The position numbers and the translations under genes are program-made. A stretch of DNA of 30,292 nt from a virus. The DNA is taken from positions 1 to 30,292 of the IMG/VR virus record IMGVR_UViG_3300042307_000412, one strand, 5' to 3'. The notes beneath the pieces were generated by a model. The model was given only the letters and a program-made list of their open reading frames with translations, did no database searches and had not been told where the DNA came from. Of this stretch, positions 1-7,703 are shown in pieces. Position 1 is the stretch's first letter; the number at the start of each line of letters is the position of its first letter.

Positions 1-126
1 TTGTAGGTAATGTACTTAGATTTCTATAACCTAAAACGTCAGACGCTTCAGATTGATTAAAGTAGAATACTGCGCCTGCTGAAATTCCAGCAGTACCTTG
101 AGCTCCTGTTGAGCCTTGAGCACCTT
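1..126. repeat. Terminal direct repeat, left copy (circular overlap)
   Basis: Bases 1-126 are identical to 30156-30281. After that the right copy has nine extra bases (caccttgtg, one Gly-Ala-Gln triplet on the minus strand) and then matches again to its end (caccttct). An exact repeat of both edges inside one reading frame indicates a circular or circularly permuted genome whose assembly closed in repetitive sequence. Confidence 0.85.
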
Positions 127-685
127 CTGCTCCTTGTGCTCCAGATCCTGTTGCACCTTGAGCGCCTGTTAAACCAAGATCTCCTTGTGCACCTGTTGAA
201 CCGATTGTTCCTTGAGCTCCTTCAATTCCTTGCGCTCCTTCAGTACCTTGTGCACCTTGAGCGCCTGTTAAACCAAGATCTCCTTGTGCACCTGTTGCTC
301 CTATTGTTCCTTGTGCTCCTTCAATTCCTTGTGCACCTTGAGCTCCTGTTGCACCAATTGTTCCTTGTGCTCCTGTTGCTCCTTGAGCACCCGTTGGTCC
401 TGGAGGTACTGTTAATCCTGTTACTGTTGCTAATGTAAAATCTACATTGCCACCCATAGTCATTTGTATATTGTCTAATACAAATCCATTACCGCTATCA
501 TCAGTTACTGAAATGTATTCACCTTGTACAATCATGGCATCTTGACCTAAGCCTAATGCTGATGTATTTCCAGCTCCATCTGTAACATCAGTTACTTGAG
601 CACCTGATTGTAAAGGTAAGCTATCAGCAGTCTTTAGAAGACCTTCATACGTGGTCGCAACTGTTTGTCCTTTTAATCCTGACAT
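1..685 (-). CDS. Collagen-like tail fibre, N-terminal part (continues at right end)
   Basis: This is the 5' part of a fibre gene cut by the window ends. It starts at the ATG at 685-683 behind an A/T-only leader. The rest is at 28540-30155; joined there the frame stays open and gives about 766 residues. Residues 1-90 form a probable particle-anchoring domain with the motif [14 protein letters not shown], resembling the anchor of the second fibre at 1061-2839. Residues 96-201 are Gly-X-Y repeats rich in GAQ, with one phase break near residues 180-182 (GSG). Such repeats form trimeric collagen-like stalks, so the protein probably makes a trimeric fibre that contacts the host surface. It is the last gene of the fibre operon. 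The structural role is fairly secure; the receptor-binding role is inference. Confidence 0.85.
   Translation of the reverse strand, partial: MSGLKGQTVATTYEGLLKTADSLPLQSGAQVTDVTDGAGNTSALGLGQDAMIVQGEYISVTDDSGNGFVLDNIQMTMGGNVDFTLATVTGLTVPPGPTGAQGATGAQGTIGATGAQGAQGIEGAQGTIGATGAQGDLGLTGAQGAQGTEGAQGIEGAQGTIGSTGAQGDLGLTGAQGATGSGAQGAEGAQGSTGAQGTAGISAGAVFYFNQSEASDVLGYRNLSTLPT
152..297. repeat. 47-bp direct repeat inside the collagen stalk
   Basis: A 47-base sequence is perfectly repeated at 152-198 and 251-297, offset by 99 bases (33 codons). It encodes the stretch around [15 protein letters not shown]. The flanks are also similar, so a 33-residue block of the stalk has been duplicated. Such repeats change stalk length by recombination or slippage. 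Confidence 0.8.
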
Positions 686-716
686 ATTATTTTATTTATA
701 TTTTTTAATGTTTCAA

Positions 717-1025
717 TTACAATTCTGTGATCGTAACTGTAAAACCTTCTACTTCTAACATTTGTTTTACAACTTCATTAGCTGCAAAAAGTAGATCGGT
801 TCCCATAACAGTTCTATCATAAGGAACTTGATAAGGAATGTTAACATTTATTGGTTGCAATGGTGCAGCTTTAGCCACGTAAGCAGCTTCTGAAGCCCAC
901 AATTCTGTTCCAATATAAAGTTGTGAACCGTCTATTGATAAACCTGCGTTAGTTCTAGCGTATGCCGAAGTAATTTGTATTTCGCTGTTTAAGATGATAT
1001 TCTCACCTGTAATTAATAATGCCAT
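717..1025 (-). CDS. Small structural-region protein, unknown function
   Basis: A 102-residue protein starting at the ATG at 1025-1023. It lies between the two collagen-like fibre genes in the same orientation, with short A/T-rich gaps of 31 and 35 bases, so it is probably co-transcribed with them. I recognise no family. The sequence is mostly beta-prone, with polar and aromatic residues and no signal peptide or membrane segment, ending in FTVTITEL. Its position suggests a fibre accessory protein, a connector between fibre and tail, or a fibre assembly factor; none of these is shown by the sequence. Confidence 0.75.
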   Translation of the reverse strand: MALLITGENIILNSEIQITSAYARTNAGLSIDGSQLYIGTELWASEAAYVAKAAPLQPINVNIPYQVPYDRTVMGTDLLFAANEVVKQMLEVEGFTVTITEL

Positions 1026-1060
1026 ATTGTATGTGTTTTATTTATATTTTTAATTTTATA

Positions 1061-2839
1061 TTATGCTGTTCTAATCTTTAATACACCTGCAGTATGATAA
1101 ACACCACCTAAAGGTATACCACCAGCCGCAGCCGCAGTATCATCAGCATAGTTTAAAGTAGCATAGTCTAACATTTGTAATTTCTTAATAGTTACAGTGT
1201 CAGCTGTTGATGCAACTACTCCAGCTCCTAATGCAACAGCATTATTTGCATTTGCTTGCGTATTATAACCAATTGCTATTACACCTGTATTACTTGCTCT
1301 TTCTATTTGAGAAGCAGCACCACCTAATACAATACTATTAGTCGCTGCAGCTGCTGTAGTACATCCAAAATTACCAGGTACTATCATTAATCCTCCAACT
1401 GCTCTTTGTTCATTTACATTTACCGCACATGAAGTGAACGACATTGAATTACTTGCACCGGCTACGATTGTTGCATAGTTACCAATTGCTAAACTATTAT
1501 TAGCAGCAACTGTAGCAGTTCTACCCATTGCAATTGATCTAGAACCAGCACTATTACATGTTGCACCTGTATTTCCTATAACAATTGATTCTGATCCAGC
1601 ACATGAAATACTATGACCAACTACAACTGATGAACCAGTAGCTGTATTTGAACTAAAAGTACCAATTGTTAATCCAGCTGTTGAATTAACAGTACATGCT
1701 CTACCTATTGCCAATGAATAACCACCTTGTGAATTTGTATCTCTACCAAAAGCAATAGCTCCTGCATTTCCTTGAGAATTAGCATTTAAACCAATTGCCA
1801 TAGATTCATCTAAACCACCTGTTAAAGCGTTTGTACCAATTGCAATACCTTGACCACTACCATTATCTGCACCATTACCAATAGTTACTTGACCACCTTT
1901 TTTAGAGATTGCATTTCTACCAATTACAATATTCCATTCTCCGCCTGTCATACCAGCGTTAGAACCAATAATAATGTTTCTACCATTAGTTGCATTAGCC
2001 GTATTATCATACGCACCGTTACCAATTACAATATCTTGAATACTTGTAGCTGTTGTAGCCACACTAACTAAAGAGTTATCATTTTTCATTGAGTTTACTC
2101 CAGTTCCTGCTACTAAACCAGCTGGCGCCGCAGAACCTTGTGCACCTGTTGGTCCAACTGCTCCTTGCGCTCCATTAGTTCCTGCACTACCTTGTGCACC
2201 TGTTGCTCCTTGAGCTCCAGTACCAGTAGCACCTTGGGCACCTTCTGCACCTTGAGCTCCGTTTGTTCCAGCAGAACCTTGAGCTCCATTAGTTCCAGCA
2301 CTACCTTGAGCACCAATTGCACCTTGAGCACCAATTGCACCTTGTGCTCCATTAGTTCCAGCACTACCTTGAGCACCAGTTGCACCTTGCGCTCCTGTAA
2401 TACCCACCGCTCCTTGAGCTCCATTAGTACCAGCAGCACCTTGTGCTCCATTAGCACCTTGTGCTCCATTAGCGCCTTGAGCTCCATTACTACCAGTAGC
2501 ACCTTGAGCACCTTTAACACCTGCAGCACCTTGTGCTCCATTAGCACCTTGAGCACCTGTTGCTCCTTGAGCTCCTTGTGCACCAATACCACCGCCACCA
2601 CCAAGCCAGTTACCATTAGAGTCGATTACTTCTCCGTAACCAGCGATGTTTAATTGTACTGTTGTTGTTTGATTAGCTGTGATGTTTACTTCGTCTAAAC
2701 TTACTTCGATCGGCATGTGTACGCCTTGACCATCTGTAAGTGGTTTTAGAGTAGCTGTTACTCCTTCAGAACCTTTATCACCAATACCAACTACTGACGG
2801 AAACGTCTCATAGATGTATTTGTTAGTTAAATCTGCCAT
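1061..2839 (-). CDS. Collagen stalk plus YadA-like head fibre protein
   Basis: A 592-residue fibre. Residues 1-80 form an anchor containing [19 protein letters not shown], like the anchor of the other fibre. Residues 86-236 are Gly-X-Y repeats ([12 protein letters not shown]) with a phase break near residue 207 (GTG). Residues about 270-545 carry many copies of a 13-16-residue motif of the type NSIAIG or NIVIGRNA, the pattern of the left-handed beta-roll head in YadA-type trimeric adhesins. The last 50 residues are separate ([15 protein letters not shown] end). Both collagen and YadA-head folds are trimeric, so a trimeric fibre with an adhesive head is likely. It starts at the ATG at 2839-2837. 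The receptor is unknown. Confidence 0.88.
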   Translation of the reverse strand: MADLTNKYIYETFPSVVGIGDKGSEGVTATLKPLTDGQGVHMPIEVSLDEVNITANQTTTVQLNIAGYGEVIDSNGNWLGGGGGIGAQGAQGATGAQGANGAQGAAGVKGAQGATGSNGAQGANGAQGANGAQGAAGTNGAQGAVGITGAQGATGAQGSAGTNGAQGAIGAQGAIGAQGSAGTNGAQGSAGTNGAQGAEGAQGATGTGAQGATGAQGSAGTNGAQGAVGPTGAQGSAAPAGLVAGTGVNSMKNDNSLVSVATTATSIQDIVIGNGAYDNTANATNGRNIIIGSNAGMTGGEWNIVIGRNAISKKGGQVTIGNGADNGSGQGIAIGTNALTGGLDESMAIGLNANSQGNAGAIAFGRDTNSQGGYSLAIGRACTVNSTAGLTIGTFSSNTATGSSVVVGHSISCAGSESIVIGNTGATCNSAGSRSIAMGRTATVAANNSLAIGNYATIVAGASNSMSFTSCAVNVNEQRAVGGLMIVPGNFGCTTAAAATNSIVLGGAASQIERASNTGVIAIGYNTQANANNAVALGAGVVASTADTVTIKKLQMLDYATLNYADDTAAAAGGIPLGGVYHTAGVLKIRTA

Positions 2840-2865
2840 ATTTTATATTTATTTTCTTTTTAATT

Positions 2866-3441
2866 TTATACAGTTGCACATAAATCCCATTCGAAATTCT
2901 GGTTTTGCCATTCACCATCCATTGGCCAAACTGGACAATCAATAATTGGTTGACAATTCCAAGTAAATGTAGAGTATTTCCAAATATCTGTGGAGTTCCA
3001 TCTAGCACATTCGCTCTCATCTCTTGTTAAGTATACAATATTTCTTGAAGGATCATTATCTGAAATATAAGTAATGGTTACTGTTTCGGGTTGTGTATTC
3101 TCTAAATACATTTGACCTTCTTCTAGTAAATAACCAAATGCTGGATCCAAAGTTGGAGCATCAATAGCCCAAAGTTTGTAATCGTAATTACCACTTGGGG
3201 ACAGTCTGGTCACACCATTTTCTGGATCTATTAATATCTGTTGTTGTACTAGTTCGATGCTGAACTGGGTGTATCTGGTGTTTTGCTTGACGATATTTGG
3301 CATAACGTATGACCATACATTACTAAAACCATTCTTAAAACCAAACAAGAAGTTATTAGACGCATAAGGAATATCAGCACTTAACGTATTAACGTAAATG
3401 ACGATGTCTGTGTTATCAGTAAGATTGCGTAAATTTATCAT
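2866..3441 (-). CDS. Structural protein, first gene of the fibre operon
   Basis: A 191-residue protein with an ATG at 3441-3439, 16 bases downstream of a late-type promoter and beyond a terminator, so it opens the operon that ends with the collagen fibres. The sequence is aromatic and beta-rich, with a C-terminal segment rich in Trp and Cys (NCQPIIDCPVWPMDGEWQ). I know similar proteins only as hypothetical virion proteins of Bacteroidota phages. A tail or capsid surface protein, or an adaptor for the fibres, fits the context. There is no membrane segment or signal peptide, and no enzyme motif. Confidence 0.78.
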   Translation of the reverse strand: MINLRNLTDNTDIVIYVNTLSADIPYASNNFLFGFKNGFSNVWSYVMPNIVKQNTRYTQFSIELVQQQILIDPENGVTRLSPSGNYDYKLWAIDAPTLDPAFGYLLEEGQMYLENTQPETVTITYISDNDPSRNIVYLTRDESECARWNSTDIWKYSTFTWNCQPIIDCPVWPMDGEWQNQNFEWDLCATV

Positions 3442-3456
3442 TACTTTCGTTCTTCT

Positions 3457-3488
3457 TTATTTTAAATATAAGTTATGTCACCTTTGAC
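3457..3488 (-). promoter_or_regulatory. Late-type promoter for fibre operon (L1)
   Basis: On the minus strand the site reads TCAAA (3487-3483), 12 bases, TATATTTAA (3470-3462), followed by AATAAAG. The same arrangement occurs at four other operon starts. Here the upstream element lies inside a perfect dyad, TGTCAAAGGTGACA, which could also be an operator. It follows directly on the terminator at 3498-3526. Confidence 0.65.
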
Positions 3489-3497
3489 ACAACGCAT

Positions 3498-3526
3498 AAA
3501 AAAAGCCTCTAATTTCTTAGAGGCTT
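3498..3526 (-). terminator. Rho-independent terminator after tail tube gene
   Basis: A perfect 10-bp stem, AAGCCTCTAA with TTAGAGGCTT, closes a 4-base loop and is followed on the minus strand by seven T residues. It lies 25 bases past the stop of the gene at 3551-4084 and just before promoter L1. Confidence 0.85.
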
Positions 3527-3550
3527 CTTTTAAAAAGAGTGAGATTAAAA

Positions 3551-4084
3551 TTAAGCAGCAACTACTGTTAAACCACCACCAACTACGTCAGCTAGATCAG
3601 ATCCAGTAACGATTGGATAAGCAGCAACTGGTTCTTGTGCTGTGAAAGATAACGTGTATCCATTCATGTCAGCAACTGCAGTACCTGTAGCAGCGTTTGA
3701 AGCACTCATTACAGCACCTCTTGTAAGACCCATAACCCAAGTTACGTCTTGTTGATCTACGAATGCAATTCTAAGATCTCTATTTTGAGCCAATAAAAGA
3801 ATTTGATTTCTCTTATCTGCATCCATTTTCTGAAGCACTACTGTTAATACACCTTCGTAGTAAACAGTACCCGCAGTATTTGAAACGTTGATAGCTTCGT
3901 TGAAGAAAGCTGTATCTTTTGCTAACTGAAATTCGTAGAACGAACCAGTACCAGCGATAGCAGTGATCTCACCAGCAACTACAGTTGTTGATGTGATTTC
4001 ACCACCTAAAAAATACGCAGTCTTTAAACCACCCATCGCGTTCATACAATCTAGCGGAAGTGCGCTATTAATTAAACATGCCAT
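3551..4084 (-). CDS. Probable major tail tube protein
   Basis: A 177-residue protein starting at the ATG at 4084-4082. It lies directly downstream of the major capsid gene and before a terminator, as expected for a protein made in large amounts. The sequence is beta-rich and ends in small residues (VVGGGLTVVAA); its size matches tail tube subunits, and the N-terminus (MACLINSALPLDCMNAMGG) resembles annotated tube proteins of Bacteroidota phages as I recall them. A head decoration protein is the main alternative, given its place beside the capsid gene. The leader contains a strong UUCG hairpin. Confidence 0.7.
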   Translation of the reverse strand: MACLINSALPLDCMNAMGGLKTAYFLGGEITSTTVVAGEITAIAGTGSFYEFQLAKDTAFFNEAINVSNTAGTVYYEGVLTVVLQKMDADKRNQILLLAQNRDLRIAFVDQQDVTWVMGLTRGAVMSASNAATGTAVADMNGYTLSFTAQEPVAAYPIVTGSDLADVVGGGLTVVAA

Positions 4085-4114
4085 GTTATTTTATTTATAT
4101 TTTTAATTTTTATA

Positions 4115-4140
4115 ATAGGAGAGTCCGAAGACTCTCCTTA
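4115..4140 (-). promoter_or_regulatory. UUCG-capped hairpin between capsid and tube genes
   Basis: On the minus strand AGGAGAGTC and GACTCTCCT form a perfect 9-bp stem capped by TTCG (arms 4130-4138 and 4117-4125). No T tract follows, so a terminator is unlikely. A hairpin of this very stable class could protect or process the mRNA between two highly expressed genes. A second UUCG hairpin lies at 27530-27549. Confidence 0.6.
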
Positions 4141-4152
4141 TTGGTGGTTTTA

Positions 4153-5091
4153 TTATGCTACAGTTGATACCATCTGAGAAGCGTAAGCTGCAGTACCAAG
4201 TTTGAACTTTGCTAAAAACTGCACCTGATCGTCTGCCGGCGAATAATAGAATCTAAACGCATCTTGATCGTTTGTGATACCTGTACCCATGAACAAATAT
4301 TTCTTAGGTGAGATAATAACTGCTGAATCTCCAGCTGGATCAACGATACCAGGAGCAGCAAATACTTTGATGTTAGTTCCTGGGAAGATGAAGCTAGATT
4401 CTGCTTGACCTGCAACATTGTTGATGTTAGGGTATTGCAATAAAATGCTATTTCCTGTAGCGATCAAACCTTGAGTCAACTTAGAGTAAGTTGAGTAAGA
4501 CATGTAAGCTACTAAATCATCTTCTTGCTTAACAGCAACTGGCAACAAGTCAATCAATGCCCACATATTCGCAACAGCTGTACCTGAAGTCCAAGCAGTT
4601 GAGTATGCAGTACCGTCAACAGCACCTTCAGCAACTGAAGTTTGGAATAACAATCCATCTAAAGATGAACCATCACCAGCCCATAGAGTTGACTCTACGT
4701 ATTTGTTGATTTCTCTTACTTTCAAATTAGCGATTGCTTCTTCAAATGGTACAGTTTCGTGGTAAGCAGAAGCTGACATTTGGCTTGACAACCAATAATC
4801 GTAAAGTGAATCTGGACAAAGAATTTCTTTTAACATTTTCGCTTGAACTACGATTGGTAATTGAGTGAAAATAGTTGTGTTTGTACCAACTTGAGCTGAA
4901 CCGAATCCGCAAGTAGCATCTAAGATGTCTACACCTGCGTCTAAGATGTTAAGGTTGGTTGTACCAGCTGTTAAGCCAGCTTTAACTACTAAGTTATTAA
5001 CCGTTTGTGGCTTCAATAACGCTTTAGTAATTAGGTCGATTTGTGATGTTTGATCTACGTAAGTAGTTAAACCTGATAAATTGAATGACAT
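4153..5091 (-). CDS. Major capsid protein (HK97 fold likely)
   Basis: A 312-residue protein starting at the ATG at 5091-5089. Length, position after protease and scaffold genes, and composition fit a major capsid protein. Recognisable features are an acidic, mostly helical middle (KVREINKYVESTLWAGDGSS, about residues 122-142), which fits the spine helix region, a segment typical of the peripheral domain (AYMSYSTYSKLTQGL), and a C-terminal segment (SPKKYLFMGTGITNDQDAF) like the P-domain strand that follows in many capsid proteins. I see no cleavable delta domain at the N-terminus, consistent with the separate scaffold gene upstream. The HK97 fold is inferred from context and general pattern, not from an alignment. 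Confidence 0.85.
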   Translation of the reverse strand: MSFNLSGLTTYVDQTSQIDLITKALLKPQTVNNLVVKAGLTAGTTNLNILDAGVDILDATCGFGSAQVGTNTTIFTQLPIVVQAKMLKEILCPDSLYDYWLSSQMSASAYHETVPFEEAIANLKVREINKYVESTLWAGDGSSLDGLLFQTSVAEGAVDGTAYSTAWTSGTAVANMWALIDLLPVAVKQEDDLVAYMSYSTYSKLTQGLIATGNSILLQYPNINNVAGQAESSFIFPGTNIKVFAAPGIVDPAGDSAVIISPKKYLFMGTGITNDQDAFRFYYSPADDQVQFLAKFKLGTAAYASQMVSTVA

Positions 5092-5125
5092 AATTTATGT
5101 GTTTTTATTTTTAATTTTTAATTGA

Positions 5126-5725
5126 TTACTTTTTCATTGCACTTTTGATGGCTTCAACTTTAGCGTCAAATGCATCAAATGTTTTTGGAGCGTCAACAAT
5201 CTTAGGGATTGATGTAGCTGCGGGTGCTTTACTGAATTTTTCCATTTTGGTCTTCATAGCTCCCATTTCTTCTTTAACGACAGCAACCTCTTTAGCAACC
5301 TCTTCAACTGCTTCGAAAATGGCTTTCATTTTCTCACCAACTTTTTCAATTACTTTTTCTACGATTGCTTCTTCCATCGCTACAGATACCTTAGGATCTT
5401 CCATAGGCATTTCTTCGCCAGATACTTCAACTACAGTTTCTTCAGCAATTGGTGCTTCTTCAGTAGTTTCGCCTTCTTCAGCAGAAACCTCAATGATCAT
5501 ACCTGCGTTGTCAACTTCGATTTTAGTTCCGTCTTCAAGTGTGTGGTAGCCAGCAGGTGCAGGAGTTTTCGTTGTACCGTCCTCGGCGATAACAAATAAT
5601 GGAAAGCCAGGTTCTAAACGCTCGTATTCCACTGCTGTTACACCATCGATAAGCTTTGCAGCTTCCAACTTAATCTCCATCCCTAGCACTTCACGTACTT
5701 GGTTTAGTTTTAAAGTGTATTTCAT
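5126..5725 (-). CDS. Capsid scaffolding protein
   Basis: A 199-residue acidic protein immediately upstream of the major capsid gene, starting at the ATG at 5725-5723. Residues about 85-115 are almost wholly Glu, Val, Thr and Pro; residues about 115-165 form a charged helical segment likely to be a coiled coil (EKVIEKVGEKMKAIFEAVEE), and the end is basic (KVEAIKSAMKK). This pattern, an acidic and helical middle with a basic tail next to the capsid gene, is that of phage scaffolding proteins, which guide procapsid assembly and are then removed by the protease. It is the first gene behind late promoter L2. Confidence 0.75.
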   Translation of the reverse strand: MKYTLKLNQVREVLGMEIKLEAAKLIDGVTAVEYERLEPGFPLFVIAEDGTTKTPAPAGYHTLEDGTKIEVDNAGMIIEVSAEEGETTEEAPIAEETVVEVSGEEMPMEDPKVSVAMEEAIVEKVIEKVGEKMKAIFEAVEEVAKEVAVVKEEMGAMKTKMEKFSKAPAATSIPKIVDAPKTFDAFDAKVEAIKSAMKK

Positions 5726-5744
5726 AATGTGTGTTTATTTTAAT

Positions 5745-5756
5745 TGGGCACTTGCC
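5745..5756 (-). promoter_or_regulatory. Short 5'-leader hairpin of scaffold mRNA
   Basis: GGGCAAGTGCCC on the minus strand forms a 4-bp GC stem within a few bases of the expected transcript start from promoter L2. A hairpin at the 5' end could protect the scaffold-capsid message. The stem is short, so this is tentative. Confidence 0.35.
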
Positions 5757-5758
5757 CT

Positions 5759-5791
5759 TTATCTTAAATATACAGATTTCACACCTGACAT
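5759..5791 (-). promoter_or_regulatory. Late-type promoter for scaffold-capsid operon (L2)
   Basis: The minus strand reads TGTCA (5790-5786), then TATATTTAA (5772-5764), then GATAAAG. It is the least regular of the five late-type sites: TCAGG replaces TCAAA and spacing is one base shorter. It follows the terminator at 5799-5835. Confidence 0.55.
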
Positions 5792-5798
5792 AACTCAC

Positions 5799-5835
5799 AT
5801 AAAAAAAGGGTGAAACCCCAATGGAATCACCCTTT
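5799..5835 (-). terminator. Rho-independent terminator after protease gene
   Basis: A 9-bp stem, AAAGGGTGA with TCACCCTTT (5827-5835 and 5805-5813), is followed by a run of T residues on the minus strand. It lies about 55 bases after the stop of the gene at 5892-7202 and just before promoter L2, so it separates the tail operon from the capsid operon. Confidence 0.8.
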
Positions 5836-5891
5836 ATACCTAAAAATAATTATGAAAGATAGTCTAAAATCTTACTTTTTATTTATCTAGA

Positions 5892-7202
5892 TTATTTAAG
5901 AATATTCTTAATCTTTTCATATTGTTTTTTGGCCTCGAGCTCCTCAAGGTCCATTAATATTCCTTCGATACTAAAACCTCTTAGTTCACCAGATTTAATG
6001 CGAGCCCAAGTAGCTTTATCGTCTACCTTCATGGTACACATCCAGGTGCCAACTGGCACGTTATAACCGTAGATCGTATTTGCCTTATCATCTTCTGATT
6101 CAACAATCCAGGACTCATATATGTATGCACCAGCAGAGTTTTCTTCATGATCTGTATTTACATCATTAGTTCTGGCTTCTTTAAAGTACTTCATGCAAAT
6201 TTCTTTGATAGTTTCAGCTGAAAATCTTACAAAATACTTTTCACCATCTTCGTCAATTCTTGGAATGCTTACATTGGGGATCATACAAGGACCTACTAAA
6301 ATCATTTGATCTTCAGAAGCAAACTTAAAAGCAGCTTTACTAAAATTCAATCTAGGTATTGGTCTTGTTGGACCATCTTCACCAGGTGCTCTAGTTATAA
6401 TTTGTGGAGATCCATCAAATGGTTTATAAACTAAGTAAGCTTGCCACATGTGTTTGCAATAACAACCGCCACGATATTCAAAAATATCATATTGACTACT
6501 GCCTTTTTCTGCAAATTGACTATTAACACCATTATCTGACATTGAATCGATTTCTGCTTTAGTATACAATCTACTAATGTACATCATAGCTTTACAGAAA
6601 CCTCTCTCTGCACCTCCACCACCTATATTAGGATTTTTAGCATATTTGTATCTAAATTCAAATTCACCATTTTGTAATTTGCTAGTATCAGTTGCTATTT
6701 CAGCTCTAATTGCATCAGCTTCGGCTTTTGTTTGAGCTGTTGCAAATGTTTCTAATTTACAAGATTCAAAATCAATACCTAATTCAATAGCTTTTCTAAG
6801 TACTTGCATTTCAAATTCTGAAATTTCAGATAGATCTAGATCTTCCATTAAAATAGATTTGGTAATTGGCTTTTCAGCTTTACCATTCTTTTTCTTAATA
6901 TAAGGTGCTACATAAGGTTCTAAACCTGCAGTGTCAACTTCAAATCCTTCTTCCCAATATGAGTAGCAAATTGCAATTGCTTGATCTTCTGGTTTACCTT
7001 CATTTCTTAAAACTGGTATGCAACGACCAATAAATTCATCTTGTGATTCGCCACCTCTTGGTTTAACGAATCCATATTGCTTACCAAAATATCTAAAATC
7101 TAGTTCAATTGCAGGTTCTTCTACAAGTGATACACGTTTTACGCCACTTTGTTCATCTTCAGTTAAGATTCCTAAGTCGACTAATTTCTTTTTATTTTCC
7201 AT
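5892..7202 (-). CDS. Composite XkdF-type prohead protease
   Basis: A 436-residue protein starting at the ATG at 7202-7200. The N-terminus (GVKRVSLVEEPAIELDFRYF) and residues about 300-430 look like one XkdF-type domain, the putative prohead protease of PBSX-like phages. Likely catalytic residues are His352 (NTDHEENSAG) and Ser411 (LRGFSIEG). Between these parts lie two extra segments: residues about 48-85 (CIPVLRNEGKPEDQAIAIC), and residues about 180-265, whose FCKAMMYISRLYTKAEID and GGCYCKHMW elements resemble the Cys/His-rich end of Mu gpF-like minor head proteins. At 436 residues it is longer than I would expect for XkdF alone. It lies just upstream of the scaffold and capsid genes, as a protease should, but is transcribed with tape measure and holin. 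The fusion reading is inference. Confidence 0.75.
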   Translation of the reverse strand: MENKKKLVDLGILTEDEQSGVKRVSLVEEPAIELDFRYFGKQYGFVKPRGGESQDEFIGRCIPVLRNEGKPEDQAIAICYSYWEEGFEVDTAGLEPYVAPYIKKKNGKAEKPITKSILMEDLDLSEISEFEMQVLRKAIELGIDFESCKLETFATAQTKAEADAIRAEIATDTSKLQNGEFEFRYKYAKNPNIGGGGAERGFCKAMMYISRLYTKAEIDSMSDNGVNSQFAEKGSSQYDIFEYRGGCYCKHMWQAYLVYKPFDGSPQIITRAPGEDGPTRPIPRLNFSKAAFKFASEDQMILVGPCMIPNVSIPRIDEDGEKYFVRFSAETIKEICMKYFKEARTNDVNTDHEENSAGAYIYESWIVESEDDKANTIYGYNVPVGTWMCTMKVDDKATWARIKSGELRGFSIEGILMDLEELEAKKQYEKIKNILK

Positions 7203-7214
7203 ATAGTATTTATT

Positions 7215-7703
7215 TTATTTTAAATCGTCTAAGTCAAAGTCTTTTAATTCACTCTTAACATCTTTGGCTCTGCCTACAAGTTTTTTGAATGCATGCCATA
7301 ATCCATATTTTCTAACAGCTCTATAGTTCTCGTCTGCGCTAAAGACTTCGATTGATGAAAGCACCAATGCAACTACTTTGGTTAATAAAAATTCAACTGC
7401 AAAGAATTGTTGTAAGATGTCACCTAAAATATACTTATCGATCATAAAAAATAAGACGATTGTACCTTCGTAAAGAAACATCTTAGAGATTATTTGACTT
7501 AATTTTCTAGATGAGATCTTTTCTTTAAGCTTTTTTGCTTTCCAAATTCCAATAATAGTATCAGCAAGAATAAGTACTCCCACTGTGATTAATATCCCTT
7601 GGATTGGTGCTAAAAAGGCGATAAGAGCCAATGTGATCTTTGTCATGTGATTGTCTAGTGCTTTTTGTAAGCATTCTGCTTGTTCTTGTAAGTGTTGTAT
7701 CAT
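7215..7703 (-). CDS. Phage holin (holin_4-like)
   Basis: A 162-residue membrane protein starting at the ATG at 7703-7701, overlapping the tape measure stop by one base (TAATG). Hydrophobic segments lie at about residues 21-50 (ITLALIAFLAPIQGILITVG, probably two helices), 81-103 (MFLYEGTIVLFFMIDKYILG) and 110-125, with a basic stretch (WKAKKLKEKISSRK) between. The segment SSIEVFSADENYRAV resembles the Glu-Asn region of holin_4 proteins. Holins form the inner-membrane lesion that triggers lysis. No endolysin gene lies beside it. An alternative role as a membrane anchor for tail assembly cannot be excluded. Confidence 0.75.
   Translation of the reverse strand: MIQHLQEQAECLQKALDNHMTKITLALIAFLAPIQGILITVGVLILADTIIGIWKAKKLKEKISSRKLSQIISKMFLYEGTIVLFFMIDKYILGDILQQFFAVEFLLTKVVALVLSSIEVFSADENYRAVRKYGLWHAFKKLVGRAKDVKSELKDFDLDDLK

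Noticed and set aside
683-720. TTGAAACA before the junction fibre gene as a sixth early promoter
   Set aside because: Eighteen bases downstream is AAATAA rather than TATAA, so the match is incomplete.
2138-2653. Long plus-strand and third-frame open frames over the collagen stalks
   Set aside because: They mirror the GAQ repeats in other frames (Ser/Thr/Cys-rich or Val/Leu/Lys-rich) and have no independent start signals.
5145-5549. Plus-strand frame opposite the scaffold gene
   Set aside because: Every supported gene is on the minus strand; this is the shadow of a Glu/Ala-rich gene.
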